A stretch of 64,000 nucleotides of DNA, from assembly GCF_000250985.1 (NCBI RefSeq), contig NW_013524653.1, positions 1 to 64,000 of the forward strand, read 5' to 3'. A program made the position numbers and the translations under genes. Within the stretch, counting starts at the first letter, position 1. The number at the start of each line of letters is the position of its first letter. Shown here one piece after another: positions 9,683 to 19,254 of this stretch. The notes under the pieces were generated by a model that saw only the letters and a list, made by a program, of their open reading frames with translations, was not told the DNA's origin and did not search any database. The DNA is from Nematocida parisii ERTm1 (taxonomy: Eukaryota; Microsporidia).

Positions 9683-10972
9683 ATGCAAAAATCGAACAAG
9701 AGGCATGCAGTGGCTAGTGTATTCACATTTGGTGTAATAATTGCACTTACACTCGCTGAAGTATTAGCAAAAAAAGATAAAACAAGCACAACTAACAATG
9801 TAATGATTACAGTACAGCCCAGTCAAATTAGCATGTTTATATGGCTCGCAATTTCAAAGTTTGTTAAGCTTTCCAGTGACATATGTGAGTGTTTTATCGC
9901 ATATAACAGCATTATACTAGCACTTATTTCTAGAGAAGGATACATTTCTATGGTGGCATGGTCCATACAGATGGTCATGCACTTTATATTCTGCAAAGAC
10001 TATAAGAAGAACTATAACAATCTTTCATCCTCATATAAGAAAGAGTTGAATGTTTTATATGGGGATGTAGAACCATCTGGTACCAAAAAAGAGGAGGCCG
10101 CAGAAGAGATAGTAGATGAGTATGAAATTGCGTTTACAAACAGAAAAATACCAAGTGAATCTCTTCTACCTTCCGAGTTGACTGAAGAACAGAGCATGGA
10201 TCCGGACTTAGAAAAGTCTTCAGAAATCGGATTTATATCTTCTGGATTAATGGTAATTATCAAATATATAATGCAGGGGGTATTTTGCATAGCACTGCTT
10301 AAGTCTGTAGTATTTCTAGCCAGTTCTATCTTTATTATAACTGACATGCAGATTCTAAACCATGCTATGATAGATTCTATATACACCTATGTTCCATACG
10401 GAGAAGCACTGATTAGTGGCACAAAATCAATGCTTATGGCTCTGCACGGGCCCACAGGAACTCTGCTGACAGGTAGTCTTGTTTTCTTTGGTAAAGCAAT
10501 GGAGGAGTACTACAAAATATTTGAGTCAAATGATGAAGTTGAGAGATCAGAAAATCTGCATAAAAAAAACTGGTCATATGGGGCATATTTGTGTATAAAG
10601 TCCTTTTTCCTGTTCCTCATCATTAAGTATAGAGCATACGCTTTAATTGCATTTGTGGACCAGCTCGTGTGGATGATTCTATCAAAGTCATTCTGCGATA
10701 AAATAATTCGCCTTATCAAAGGAGCAGACTTGAATGTATCTGAATTTAGAGAAAAGCAGCATAAGCGCCAAAGCCACTCATGGCAGAAGAAGATTGCAAA
10801 TGTAATACGGCTGATTGGGGTGGTGGTGTCTATTTCCTTCCTGTTCTACATCATTGCGTCATTTTTCGGGCTAAGCTTTGCCTCTTCGCTAGCACTGCCC
10901 ATAAAAAACAGCACACTGGGCACAGAAATTCCAAAAATTAAAGAACAACTAGTTAATAGCACAGTGGTTTAG
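9683..10972 (+). CDS. Predicted polytopic membrane protein, 429 aa, unknown
   Basis: No recognised domain. An N-terminal hydrophobic run (VASVFTFGVIIALTLAEVLA, about residues 10-29) may be a signal peptide or first helix. Further hydrophobic segments are near 50-68, 75-100, 190-215 (VIIKYIMQGVFCIALLKSVVFLA), 255-275, 303-330 and 370-400 (IRLIGVVVSISFLFYIIASFF). Between residues 110 and 185 lies an acidic loop (KEEAAEEIVDEYE). A basic stretch (KQHKRQSHSWQKK) precedes the last helix. ATG at 9683. The protein belongs to the run of unknown membrane proteins at 1.8-13.1 kb. It may be exposed on the parasite surface, but that is inference. Confidence 0.65.
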   Translation: MQKSNKRHAVASVFTFGVIIALTLAEVLAKKDKTSTTNNVMITVQPSQISMFIWLAISKFVKLSSDICECFIAYNSIILALISREGYISMVAWSIQMVMHFIFCKDYKKNYNNLSSSYKKELNVLYGDVEPSGTKKEEAAEEIVDEYEIAFTNRKIPSESLLPSELTEEQSMDPDLEKSSEIGFISSGLMVIIKYIMQGVFCIALLKSVVFLASSIFIITDMQILNHAMIDSIYTYVPYGEALISGTKSMLMALHGPTGTLLTGSLVFFGKAMEEYYKIFESNDEVERSENLHKKNWSYGAYLCIKSFFLFLIIKYRAYALIAFVDQLVWMILSKSFCDKIIRLIKGADLNVSEFREKQHKRQSHSWQKKIANVIRLIGVVVSISFLFYIIASFFGLSFASSLALPIKNSTLGTEIPKIKEQLVNSTVV

Positions 10973-11945
10973 GGTCAACAGTCTGACATTTATAGGAATA
11001 GAATTGGCATTCACCAAATACCGCGCCTATTGCATATTCATATAATATAATCCAAAATTGAATAGCACCATTCTGCATACTCCAAACCCCACAAACAAAT
11101 ATTTATTTCTGATTAGATACAGCTAAACATGCAAATTTATAGCTGAAAATGCCCATCTGCATATAAATATAGAAGAAGCAAAAACACCCCACCAGTATAA
11201 TACTATATATGGCCTTAGATACATCTGGTTCTGATTTTAAGGTGGGGATTTCACATAATAGACTGCATATTTTGTCTAATCATATACCCTTCCTGGCATT
11301 TCCTTATAATTATTGGTATGGACTGGTACTGTTTTGCTATAGAAAATAATATACAATAAAATTAAATTAGTTAGTAGATGTCTTTTTTCTTTATGTTACA
11401 CATCTCTTCTTTTTCATTGTTTTTACTCTAGAATGAATAGAATTTTTAGCAAGCCTAAATACTGAAAGCACTTTAAACAGTAGAATCTTCTGCTTTTCTA
11501 GCTATATCTTTTTTCGAATTGTCATAAATTATTTTGTATTTTAGAATTCTTTTTAAACTTATTTTCATTGTTTTACTTTAAATATGTACATTTTTTCCTT
11601 TTTTTACATAGTGCTTACACAATAAATTTAAACTAAAAATATTCCAAATTAAAGCAATCACAAATATATCTGTATCAGCAGCAAAAAGCACTCAAACAGC
11701 AAACTCCAACGAAACACTGTATAATTCGGGTGTTTTTGATTACATCTGTTAAACAGCACTAAATAATAAGAAACAAACATATCACAAAAACAGCATATTA
11801 AATTTACAGCAGTACTTCGAAATAAGAATAACTAAAAAGAATTAAAAGCCTTCCTTTAATTAAATAATACCACAGGCATTAACCCACGCACTAGAAAGCA
11901 AAAATAAACTGAAGATGCATATAGCATGGTTGTTTATTACGCAAG
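10973..11945. other. Intergenic, 0.97 kb, AT-rich
   Basis: A convergent spacer between the 429-aa and 186-aa genes, unusually long for this genome. One CCCGAA motif on the minus strand at about 11723-11731. I see no gene; long T runs and A/T-only stretches dominate. Confidence 0.45.
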
Positions 11946-12506
11946 CTATACTTCTTGTTGGTCGCCTCCTTCTGTAGACCCTCCCGTCTTTAAGTGGGAA
12001 ATATATATAGCAAATATATACATGTACATAAGACAGAATATAATATTTATAAGTATAATAAAACACTTAAACAGAATTGTGGCAGAAGGCCCAGTTAAGA
12101 AAAGAGCAACAACAATTGTCACAAGTAAGCTAAACACACGCAATCCTACAAAGGACAGAAGCATTGTTCCCCTTTCAAACCAATACACAAAGAAGTCATG
12201 GCAGAAGCTCATAGCGTATGTAAGCCCCAGGCATATTCCAGATATTGATTTAGCAAAGCCACTATCCTCTGCCTTTTTAGGATATAAGGCAATGCACAGT
12301 GCATATGTAAAAACTAGCACAACTGAGTTTAGCACTAAACTAATTAGTGCAACCTGTTTTATACCTATGTTTTTGTATTCTGTTGGGATGGCTTTCCCCA
12401 ATTTTGACTCTTTTATTTTTTGCACCTGCTCGTGTGCTTTGTCATCTGTTTGTTTCACTTTCTCGGCCACTGCCTTTGTTTTGCTATTCTCACCGCTTGA
12501 ATTCAT
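11946..12506 (-). CDS. Predicted four-helix membrane protein, 186 aa, unknown
   Basis: No family recognised. A hydrophilic, Lys/Glu-rich N-terminus (about 45 residues, possibly helical) is followed by four hydrophobic segments near residues 51-72, 84-105, 112-134 and 138-168. A polar tail (TGGSTEGGDQQEV) follows. ATG at 12504-12506 fits. The next minus-strand gene upstream (12576-13079) also has four helices with similar spacing, so the two could be old tandem paralogs; similarity by eye is weak. A 198-codon frame on the opposite strand over the same DNA is treated as a shadow. Confidence 0.6.
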   Translation of the reverse strand: MNSSGENSKTKAVAEKVKQTDDKAHEQVQKIKESKLGKAIPTEYKNIGIKQVALISLVLNSVVLVFTYALCIALYPKKAEDSGFAKSISGICLGLTYAMSFCHDFFVYWFERGTMLLSFVGLRVFSLLVTIVVALFLTGPSATILFKCFIILINIIFCLMYMYIFAIYISHLKTGGSTEGGDQQEV

Positions 12507-12575
12507 ACGGGGTAAATTATAGAATTCTTTATCTAGAAGTATCCGATCTCTGATTGGTTTATTTTTAATTCATTC

Positions 12576-13079
12576 TTATTGGATGCTGAAAATCTCCGGA
12601 TACTCCCTACGGACAAAGACAACTTTCGATTCAATCTTTTTCCTTTGCTGCATAAACACGGGCTGTATTAGCCCATCAATAATGCATCTACGAACATATG
12701 CAATATAGAGCATATTAAAAAAGGAGAAAGCACAAATTACAATAATTGGAATGCTCTCAAATAAAATACCAAATCTGTCACTAGCTTGAAACTCAAATAG
12801 AAATCGAAGGAATATGATTGATAAAATCATAACAATGTTCATAAGTAGCAGATACATACTGTGCATCATGTTTAATATTGATATTCTATGAAAGCATAGA
12901 AAACAGATGGCGGCAGAAACGAACAAGGACCACAAAGAAATAACTATCTGGAAGACTAACTGATGAATAGTAGCGAACGCAGAGTATACCCCTGTCACTA
13001 AAACAGATGCAGAATACACTCCGTTAAAAGCATGAAATACTCTTCTACGCAGCAAGGATTTCAAGAACATGAAACACAT
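12576..13079 (-). CDS. Predicted four-helix membrane protein, 167 aa, unknown
   Basis: No family recognised. Four hydrophobic segments lie near residues 17-38, 42-64 (VFQIVISLWSLFVSAAICFL), 72-97 (LLLMNIVMILSIIFLRFLF) and 108-130 (IPIIVICAFSFFNMLYIAY). A basic C-terminal tail of about 35 residues (RRCIIDG, QQRKKIESK) is probably cytosolic. ATG at 13077-13079; a second Met three codons later is equally possible. The gene ends 69 bp before the start of the 186-aa gene and could share a transcript with it. Confidence 0.6.
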   Translation of the reverse strand: MCFMFLKSLLRRRVFHAFNGVYSASVLVTGVYSAFATIHQLVFQIVISLWSLFVSAAICFLCFHRISILNMMHSMYLLLMNIVMILSIIFLRFLFEFQASDRFGILFESIPIIVICAFSFFNMLYIAYVRRCIIDGLIQPVFMQQRKKIESKVVFVRREYPEIFSIQ

Positions 13080-13593
13080 GTTATAAGTGCTTAACTAGAA
13101 TAAACTCAAGCGCGTACAATATAGCCAATAAAAAAAATACTATGCAAAATTAATGTGACATACACATTTAAAAAGTCCTGCGGTGAAACAGGCCAAATGC
13201 ACAGAAAATTGTATATAGCAAGAGCCCTTAGCAAACAAGTGTAGGCATGGCCCGAATATACAGTTTATAACAAAAGGCGAATTAAATAGAATAAAGAAGT
13301 TTATTGCAGATATTCATGGCACGGGTGTACATTTTTCAATATGCCCTTTCTTATAGTGATAGATTTTGGCAGAAGATGCTTGGATATACGTCCGTTCTTC
13401 ACAAGGTTTACTTATTTTACTTACATTTATAATAGTAGCCAGAAAATAAAACTAGATTGATTTTATATGCACTTTATGGTATAAAACAAGAAAATTTCAG
13501 CTAGCTTATTACATAGAGAATATAAACATATGCATACTGGAAAATACCCCGAAATTTAATCCATATACTTGGAAGACACCTTCTTAATACATT
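13080..13593. other. Intergenic, 0.51 kb
   Basis: No gene seen. One TACCCCGAAATTT motif at 13545-13557, just past the MRE11 stop. Confidence 0.45.
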
Positions 13594-15360
13594 TTAATCC
13601 CAAAAGGATGAAAAGGTGTAATCTGTCTTTGGTCGCTTGGGTGCATGCGCAGATAAAGTATTCTTATCCATTATGTCTAGTTCTAGAGCTGTGGTATCTT
13701 CTTTAAGAATGTCTGCAGCCAAAACATCTGCAGTGTTCTTTGCTTGCTTGGCAATAAAACACCCTGGATTGTATTCTTGCATTCTCTGGTCCTGTAGAAT
13801 GTTTTCAGACGCGTCGGGCTTTCTTAGTATATTTGAAAGGTCCTCGCTATCTTTCATTTTTGTTGCAATTTCTTCTACAGATTCATCTGGCGCATTTATA
13901 CTATAGTTGCTCTGCCTGTCTTCTATTTCTCTCATTTGCTTCTGTCTGCTAATACTTTCTAATACATGTGCTCGCCCGAACGAAAATCGCTTTTCAATCT
14001 CCAGAACAGCCGGGTGTATTTCTTTTTCAATATCAGTCCATCTGTGTGACTTAAGAACTTTGACTACCTCTTGAACTATCTCATCGTATCGGTGGGATAT
14101 TACAGTTTTGTTTTCTCTATCAATACACTCCATAATGCTCTGTGCAAATATGTCCTTTGATAGAATTCTTACATCCTCAACATCTAGGGCGAACTGTGCA
14201 TTTGGATGTACATCCCTTACTTCTTCTGCCTTTTTACTTAATGCCTGCTTCTTCTTGTGGATTATTCTTAGAACATCCTTTGGATTGGCAACCCGATCTG
14301 CAAACTCTGCCATGGTTCTTTTTGGAATGACAGTGCTGGGCAATGCACCATCAATCTCTACACGCAGTCTTACAAGTGGCCGGCGGCTATTTCCGTGCAC
14401 CTCTAGTATGGACAGCATTTCTGTTCTGATCTTTTCCTCTATATTACTTGCATTTGCAGAGATAGTTCTAAACACCAAGCTACGCGGGCTCATCATCAGT
14501 ATCGGGGTGCTGCTCCATCCATCCTCTTTGACTTTCAGAAGAACACAGTGCTTGTCCCCGCTCTCTGCTTTACACAGCGACGTCTGCACAGTAGACCCCG
14601 GCTGCAAGGTATAGAATCCCATCTTATAATTCTGCACCGGTATTGGCTCTGACTTATGCATGTGCCCCCAAATAACAAGGTCGAGATCTTTACTTAAAAG
14701 CTCCTCAGGGACATACGTGTTAATTCCAACACCACATCTAGTCTGGTGAATAACCAGAGCACGAACCCCTTTATTAGCAGGAGTCAGAGAAATCCTTTCC
14801 TCTGAAAGAAGCTTTGCCATTGTTTCGTCTCTTATTCCCCCCATGCCATACAAGTTAAACACTATTTGCCCCTTCTTTAATACAATTGGGCGCACTGCAG
14901 AGTTCGTTGTTTTTCCATCTATTGCCCCGAAGTAATTTACCAGCCCCGCCTCTGCAAAAATATCCAAAGCTGTCACCCCTTTATGCCCAGATGGCTCGTC
15001 ATGATTTCCATTTATAGCAAATATAGGCATCTGTATTCTCATGTTTGGGCTTGAATAATTTACACCCCGCCTTCTTTTGTCTATGCTTACAAAGTTTCCG
15101 TTGTCTGTGCACTCTATCTCTATGGAATGATCCCCCATGATATTCCTTTGAAGTATTTCCATAGTTCTGTATATGGTGTACTTAGACGGACTAACATCGT
15201 GGAACAGGTCTCCGCATATAAGAATGCAGTCTGCCCGTGTCTCTCGGGCATGTGTAAATACTTCTTCAAATGCACGGAACGAGTCTTCTCCCCGCACAGG
15301 GTCTCTTTCTGCAAACCCTAGGTGGTTGTCAGTAGTAACAAGAATCCGCAGTTCTTCCAT
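13594..15360 (-). CDS. MRE11: Mre11 double-strand-break repair nuclease
   Basis: Nuclease subunit of the Mre11-Rad50 complex, a Mn-dependent 3'-5' exonuclease and endonuclease for break repair, meiotic recombination and telomere upkeep in the nucleus. All phosphodiesterase motifs are present: I DNHLG (D11, H13), II GDLFHD (D51), III NGNHDEPSG (N119, H120, D121), then the IHQTR stretch (IV) and WGHMHKSEP (V). The capping domain follows. The C-terminal 200 residues are divergent and charged, with the Rad50-binding region expected around residues 390-470. 588 aa is slightly shorter than yeast Mre11 (about 690). ATG at 15358-15360; tandem GCCCGAAATAACCCGAAATT sites lie 50 bp upstream. Confidence 0.93.
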   Translation of the reverse strand: MEELRILVTTDNHLGFAERDPVRGEDSFRAFEEVFTHARETRADCILICGDLFHDVSPSKYTIYRTMEILQRNIMGDHSIEIECTDNGNFVSIDKRRRGVNYSSPNMRIQMPIFAINGNHDEPSGHKGVTALDIFAEAGLVNYFGAIDGKTTNSAVRPIVLKKGQIVFNLYGMGGIRDETMAKLLSEERISLTPANKGVRALVIHQTRCGVGINTYVPEELLSKDLDLVIWGHMHKSEPIPVQNYKMGFYTLQPGSTVQTSLCKAESGDKHCVLLKVKEDGWSSTPILMMSPRSLVFRTISANASNIEEKIRTEMLSILEVHGNSRRPLVRLRVEIDGALPSTVIPKRTMAEFADRVANPKDVLRIIHKKKQALSKKAEEVRDVHPNAQFALDVEDVRILSKDIFAQSIMECIDRENKTVISHRYDEIVQEVVKVLKSHRWTDIEKEIHPAVLEIEKRFSFGRAHVLESISRQKQMREIEDRQSNYSINAPDESVEEIATKMKDSEDLSNILRKPDASENILQDQRMQEYNPGCFIAKQAKNTADVLAADILKEDTTALELDIMDKNTLSAHAPKRPKTDYTFSSFWD

Positions 15361-15410
15361 TGCTCTTGAATAAAAGTAAAATTCACAGTATTAATTCTTT
15401 ATCCTCTGTA

Positions 15411-15430
15411 GCCCGAAATAACCCGAAATT
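15411..15430. promoter_or_regulatory. Tandem CCCGAAAT motif upstream of MRE11
   Basis: GCCCGAAATAACCCGAAATT is two direct copies of CCCGAAAT, spaced 10 bp apart (one helical turn). It lies 51-70 bp upstream of the MRE11 ATG. The same motif recurs through the spacers of this window (see findings). A protein-binding site is inferred, not shown. Confidence 0.4.
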
Positions 15431-15573
15431 TATTTTATTATTCCATAAAGGATCTGTCATATATTAATTGATCTTTCTTTCTGCATGCTTATTGCATTTA
15501 GAGTCACAAACCTCAAAAGTCCAATCACACAGTTATTATAAACTTCCATGAATCGAGGTGTATGCGACTTCTT

Positions 15574-17766
15574 TTAATATTGCCCAAAGCTCATGGGATC
15601 GCTCGCAAACCTTCTAAATGTTTCTATTTCCTTCTTAGGAATGCGAGGCATGGTTTTCTTCGCGACTTCTTTAAGGCGTCTAAGTAGCTCTTCTTCTATG
15701 GTTTCACTAGTGCACGCGGGGGTCTGAATTTTAAATCTAAGCGCACACATGGACAGATCTGCGCACATTCCAGTTAATTCGGCCCCAGTAAACCCAGAAG
15801 TACGATTTGCTAGATACTCTTCAAACTCACGGACAGCATTTTCATTCACACCCCACTTGATGATGGCTACAAGCATTTTTCTAAGCTTATTCTGAATTAT
15901 TTCTCTTCGGGTTTCTGCATCTGGAAGGTCTACAAGAACATGGCAGTCAAATCTACCCGGCCTCATAAGCGCACTGTCAATGCTCCAGGGCTTATTTGTT
16001 GCACCAAGAACAAACACGCCTGCTGCGCCGCCCACACCATCCATTTCTGTCAGAAGAGTAGAGACAACTCTTTTGTCCACCTGCCCACCATCGGATTCTC
16101 TGTGTGGTGCGATAGAGTCAATTTCATCAATGAATATGATAGATGGTACCTGCGCCCGTGCACTTGCAAATACCTTGCGCACTCTTTCTTCGCTCTCTCC
16201 AACATATTTCCCCATTATCTCTGGACCGCGGATGGACAGAAAAACAGACCCACTTTCATTCGCCAGCGCCTGCGCAATAAGTGTCTTTCCACAGCCAGGC
16301 GGGCCATATAGAAGAACTCCTTTTGGCGGAGATATACCCACCTCTTCAAAGAGTGATTTATGTAGTAAAGGCCAGATAATTGTTTCGTGCAGCTTTTCTT
16401 TAGCTATCTCCTGGCCGAAAATTGATGTGAACCGAATGTCTGGCACTTCAGCAGGCACGCCGTCTGATGCACTGGGAATAGTTCGTACAATGCACCGCAT
16501 AAGGCGATCCATGCACATCCCATCGCATTTCCGGGTTTTCTCTATAATTGATAGTGCGCGTATAGACTCATCTATTGGCACTGTCTCCTGCGCTTTCTCT
16601 ATACAAGCTGCTCTTTCTATCTGCATATCTTTTGTGAAAAGTGTGTCTCGAATAAGCAAAAATAGCTCTCCCCGCGTAAAGCCCGCGGTACGCTTTGCAG
16701 CAGCATCAACTTCTTTCTCTTTAATCTGGCATCCAGTAGATGCCGCATGCTCTTTTATTCCGGCCACGATCTGCTCTTTTCTTTGGGAAAGGGTTGGGGC
16801 ATGCAGCGCAATTGTTCTGTCCAGAACACATGCACTTTTTATCTCACTGGGAATTTCGGATAAACTATTAGTTGTAGCAATTACTGCTATTCGTCTCCTA
16901 TCTCGGTATATTTCCTCCATAATCCTTTCTATAGTGGTTACAGTTTCTGTGCTCTTTTCTTCTAAGTGCCGCTCGATCCTATCTATCCAGACAGTGCACG
17001 GCTCATTCAGCTTTGCATACTCAAATGCATCCTCTATTGCCTTTGCTTTATTCCCATGCACTCGCACCCAGTCTTTTCCTGCCTCTTGCAGAACATACAT
17101 GCAAAGTGTTCGTTTTCCCATGCCTGTATCTCCCGACACGAGTATGCCCTTTGGCGCTCTCAGATACTGGCTCTCTCTACTGCGCGATACATCTAAAACA
17201 GAAGTGCTGCTTAGCATGCCTTTTTCTTCCAAATGTGCATTATCAATAAACTCTTTAAGCCTATCGACCTCTTTTTCCAGACCAACAGCAAAGACTGCAG
17301 ATTCTTCTGTTTCTATTTTTATTTTTGTTTCTTCAGTTATTTTTGCTATTTCTTCTTTTATTCTTATGTGCCCTCCAAGAACCGTCTCTCCGTTCTTAAG
17401 GATCCTTTTATCGGTTAGAATCAGCCGAAGAGACTCAAGCCTCTCCACAGTCTTGCGCATCTTCTTAAAAACAACAACCATATCAGTGCACGCAGGGTGG
17501 TCTAAGCCAGCCCTTTCTACCGTCACAAGGTCCCCAGCACGTACACCCAAGTGCACTATTTCCTCCCTCGGCAGATAGACTGCGTTTTCATCCCCATCAA
17601 ACTTTGGAATGATTTTCAGCACAGTTTCATTGCAGGGCCCAGTGATCTTTACGTGCTGGCCCGGCTTTAGATGAGACTCTCTTAGGCAGTTTGGCACCAT
17701 GTATGCCCGAGCCCGATCCTTGTCCATTTCGTACGGAACTGCTTCCACTGTATAATTTGTTCGCAT
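15574..17766 (-). CDS. AFG2: AAA+ ATPase of the Cdc48 class, probably Afg2/Drg1
   Basis: Tandem AAA+ ATPase, most likely Afg2/Drg1 (SPATA5), the cytosolic hexamer that strips Rlp24 from pre-60S particles. An N-domain (about residues 1-100; LKPGQHVKITGP, VRAGDLVTVER) is followed by D1 and D2. D2 is canonical: Walker A YGPPGCGKT (about 485), pore-loop KYVGESEERVRK, Walker B IIFIDEID (about 545), ATNKPWSIDSALMRPGRFD. D1 looks decayed: Walker A reads SGDTGMGKRT (about 207) and Walker B WIDRIE (about 259), so the catalytic Glu is replaced by Arg. The phrase GISPPKGVLLYGPPGCGKT and overall size (730 aa against about 780) favour Afg2 over Cdc48, but Cdc48 is not excluded. Start set at ATG 17764-17766; an in-frame extension upstream has only TTG. 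Confidence 0.75.
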   Translation of the reverse strand: MRTNYTVEAVPYEMDKDRARAYMVPNCLRESHLKPGQHVKITGPCNETVLKIIPKFDGDENAVYLPREEIVHLGVRAGDLVTVERAGLDHPACTDMVVVFKKMRKTVERLESLRLILTDKRILKNGETVLGGHIRIKEEIAKITEETKIKIETEESAVFAVGLEKEVDRLKEFIDNAHLEEKGMLSSTSVLDVSRSRESQYLRAPKGILVSGDTGMGKRTLCMYVLQEAGKDWVRVHGNKAKAIEDAFEYAKLNEPCTVWIDRIERHLEEKSTETVTTIERIMEEIYRDRRRIAVIATTNSLSEIPSEIKSACVLDRTIALHAPTLSQRKEQIVAGIKEHAASTGCQIKEKEVDAAAKRTAGFTRGELFLLIRDTLFTKDMQIERAACIEKAQETVPIDESIRALSIIEKTRKCDGMCMDRLMRCIVRTIPSASDGVPAEVPDIRFTSIFGQEIAKEKLHETIIWPLLHKSLFEEVGISPPKGVLLYGPPGCGKTLIAQALANESGSVFLSIRGPEIMGKYVGESEERVRKVFASARAQVPSIIFIDEIDSIAPHRESDGGQVDKRVVSTLLTEMDGVGGAAGVFVLGATNKPWSIDSALMRPGRFDCHVLVDLPDAETRREIIQNKLRKMLVAIIKWGVNENAVREFEEYLANRTSGFTGAELTGMCADLSMCALRFKIQTPACTSETIEEELLRRLKEVAKKTMPRIPKKEIETFRRFASDPMSFGQY

Positions 17767-17780
17767 ATTTTTTTTGTCAT
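17767..17780. promoter_or_regulatory. 14-bp divergent start region of AFG2 and the Bir1-like gene
   Basis: Only 14 bp separate the two ATG codons, nearly all T on the plus strand. Both transcripts must begin within, or just inside, the opposite gene's coding region unless leaders are absent. Confidence 0.55.
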
Positions 17781-18917
17781 ATGTCAATAGAAAAGATTAC
17801 TTCTTTCGAGTCCCGGGTGCAGACATTTGAAACATTCGGATGGAGCTGTTCATTCCAAGACATCAAAACACTTGCGCACGCCGGGTTCGCAAGGGATGCG
17901 GTGGGAGGGTCTAATGACGGAGTGATCTGCCACTTCTGTAATAAAGCACTGGATGGGTGGGACCGGACCGATATTCCATATCATGAGCACCGAATCCACT
18001 CGCCAAAGTGCATTCTATTCAATCTAGACACAACAGAGGCAAGAACCCGGTCCTTCAAGTATGGCCAGCACAGGATAGCCATGAAAGCAATTAAGTTTCT
18101 AGCTGCAAGTGGAGTGTTTTTGTATAATATAGAAGATCCCAATCAGCCACATTTATTTTGCTTTAACTGCGGATTTAATTGTAAAATAGCTAGCCAAATC
18201 TTCAGCAAGACCGCACAGCGCATTAATGAGCTGCACATGTGGCACAGCAGCACGTGCGCTGAAGAGGTTAAAATTGAGAAAGAAGCCCGCGGAAATAAAC
18301 TGAATAAAAAAGAATATTTCTCATGCCAAATTGTAAAAGGAAAAGTGAATGCGCTCCAGGAGACAAGATACGTTATCGATTTAAATGAACTATCCAGCAA
18401 TAATATAGAAATACACACACCATCTTGGTCACATGTAATGACAAGCGGAAGCCTTCCTAAGAAGAATCTTTTGTATGCAGAAAAAGAGCCAAATAAACAA
18501 GCATCCACTCCTGAAATATCCCAGGAGAGCGAAAAAGAGGTACATGCATCGGCAAGTAAGAAAGATCGGCCTCTTTCTAGCCCAGGAGAGAGCATTTCCC
18601 CCATTTCCTCGGCAGACCAGAGAAATAGCGCAGAGAATGCGGCAACTGAGAGCCCAGCCATGCTGTGTGTAACAGAAAGCCCGGGAGTTCTGGAAAAGAA
18701 AGTGCAAATAGTTGTGCCAGAAACCATCTTGGATGAAATTCGCCCAGATGAGCTTATACTGCAGCTAAATGAATTTATTACGCCAGAGGAAAGAGCATCT
18801 CTTCCCATTAAAGATGCACTTGCTCTAGGCCTATCAAAGATGCTAGAGCAGATACGAGATATAACCAACCAGGATATAGAAGATGTTCGCCAGGAGATGT
18901 CACAATTACTACCATGA
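17781..18917 (+). CDS. BIR1: Two-BIR protein, Bir1/survivin-like
   Basis: Probable chromosomal passenger complex subunit (with Aurora/Ipl1 and INCENP/Sli15) for kinetochore attachment and cytokinesis. BIR-1 shows an exact C-x2-C-x16-H-x6-C signature (C50, C53, H70, C77), preceded by the usual R..TF..W pattern and GFARDAV. A second BIR (about residues 95-165) has C-x2-C-x21-H-x6-C, with a longer spacing and no clear GF..R lead. Two BIRs in tandem with a long Ser/Glu-rich tail is the fungal Bir1 plan (S. pombe Bir1 also has two). The tail (about 190-378) is polar and ends in a helical DDE/Leu-rich stretch that might bind partners. ATG at 17781; an in-frame extension to 17691 would need TTG and would overlap AFG2. 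AATAAA occurs at 18922-18927. Confidence 0.85.
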   Translation: MSIEKITSFESRVQTFETFGWSCSFQDIKTLAHAGFARDAVGGSNDGVICHFCNKALDGWDRTDIPYHEHRIHSPKCILFNLDTTEARTRSFKYGQHRIAMKAIKFLAASGVFLYNIEDPNQPHLFCFNCGFNCKIASQIFSKTAQRINELHMWHSSTCAEEVKIEKEARGNKLNKKEYFSCQIVKGKVNALQETRYVIDLNELSSNNIEIHTPSWSHVMTSGSLPKKNLLYAEKEPNKQASTPEISQESEKEVHASASKKDRPLSSPGESISPISSADQRNSAENAATESPAMLCVTESPGVLEKKVQIVVPETILDEIRPDELILQLNEFITPEERASLPIKDALALGLSKMLEQIRDITNQDIEDVRQEMSQLLP

Positions 18918-19254
18918 AGAGAATAAACACAGAAAATAAAATCTCTGCTTACTTTTGCTCTTAAGCCCAAAATGCTTACATAACATGTAAAAAGCACATG
19001 CTGATTTCGAAATATAATTTAAATAAGACCTACTTCGCACATAAAATGTAACAGAGTATCTGTTTGATTGGTGATATACGCAATAACAGACAGCCCGAAC
19101 ATTATTGCAGATATATGCTAATGCACGGTGTGCAGTTAAGTAGTAAAATATAAACAAACATCCTATGAACCAGTTTATTTCTAACGGAACTTCTAATGGA
19201 GCAATAAAAGAGTGCTAAGATTTAGAAAAATTGTCATGCAGACTAATTGGTGTA
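18918..19254. other. Convergent intergenic, 0.34 kb
   Basis: A convergent spacer between the Bir1-like gene and BCP1. It contains the AATAAA at 18922-18927 five bases after the Bir1 stop. No other feature seen. Confidence 0.45.

Noticed and set aside
11926-12522. 198-codon plus-strand frame over the 186-aa membrane gene
   Set aside because: Both strands give hydrophobic readings; the minus-strand frame has a better ordered topology (polar N-terminus then four helices) and an ATG start that fits its neighbour. The choice is not certain.
15980-17578. 532-codon frame on the plus strand opposite AFG2
   Set aside because: It runs exactly antisense to a clear AAA ATPase and is Ser/Cys-rich in the way reverse-complement shadows of Glu/Arg-rich genes are; no domain is seen.
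17691-17780. Upstream extension of the Bir1-like frame
   Set aside because: Would start at TTG and overlap AFG2; ATG at 17781 lies right before the BIR lead.
18143-18997. 284-codon frame opposite the Bir1-like gene
   Set aside because: Antisense shadow; the opposite strand has BIR motifs with exact spacing.
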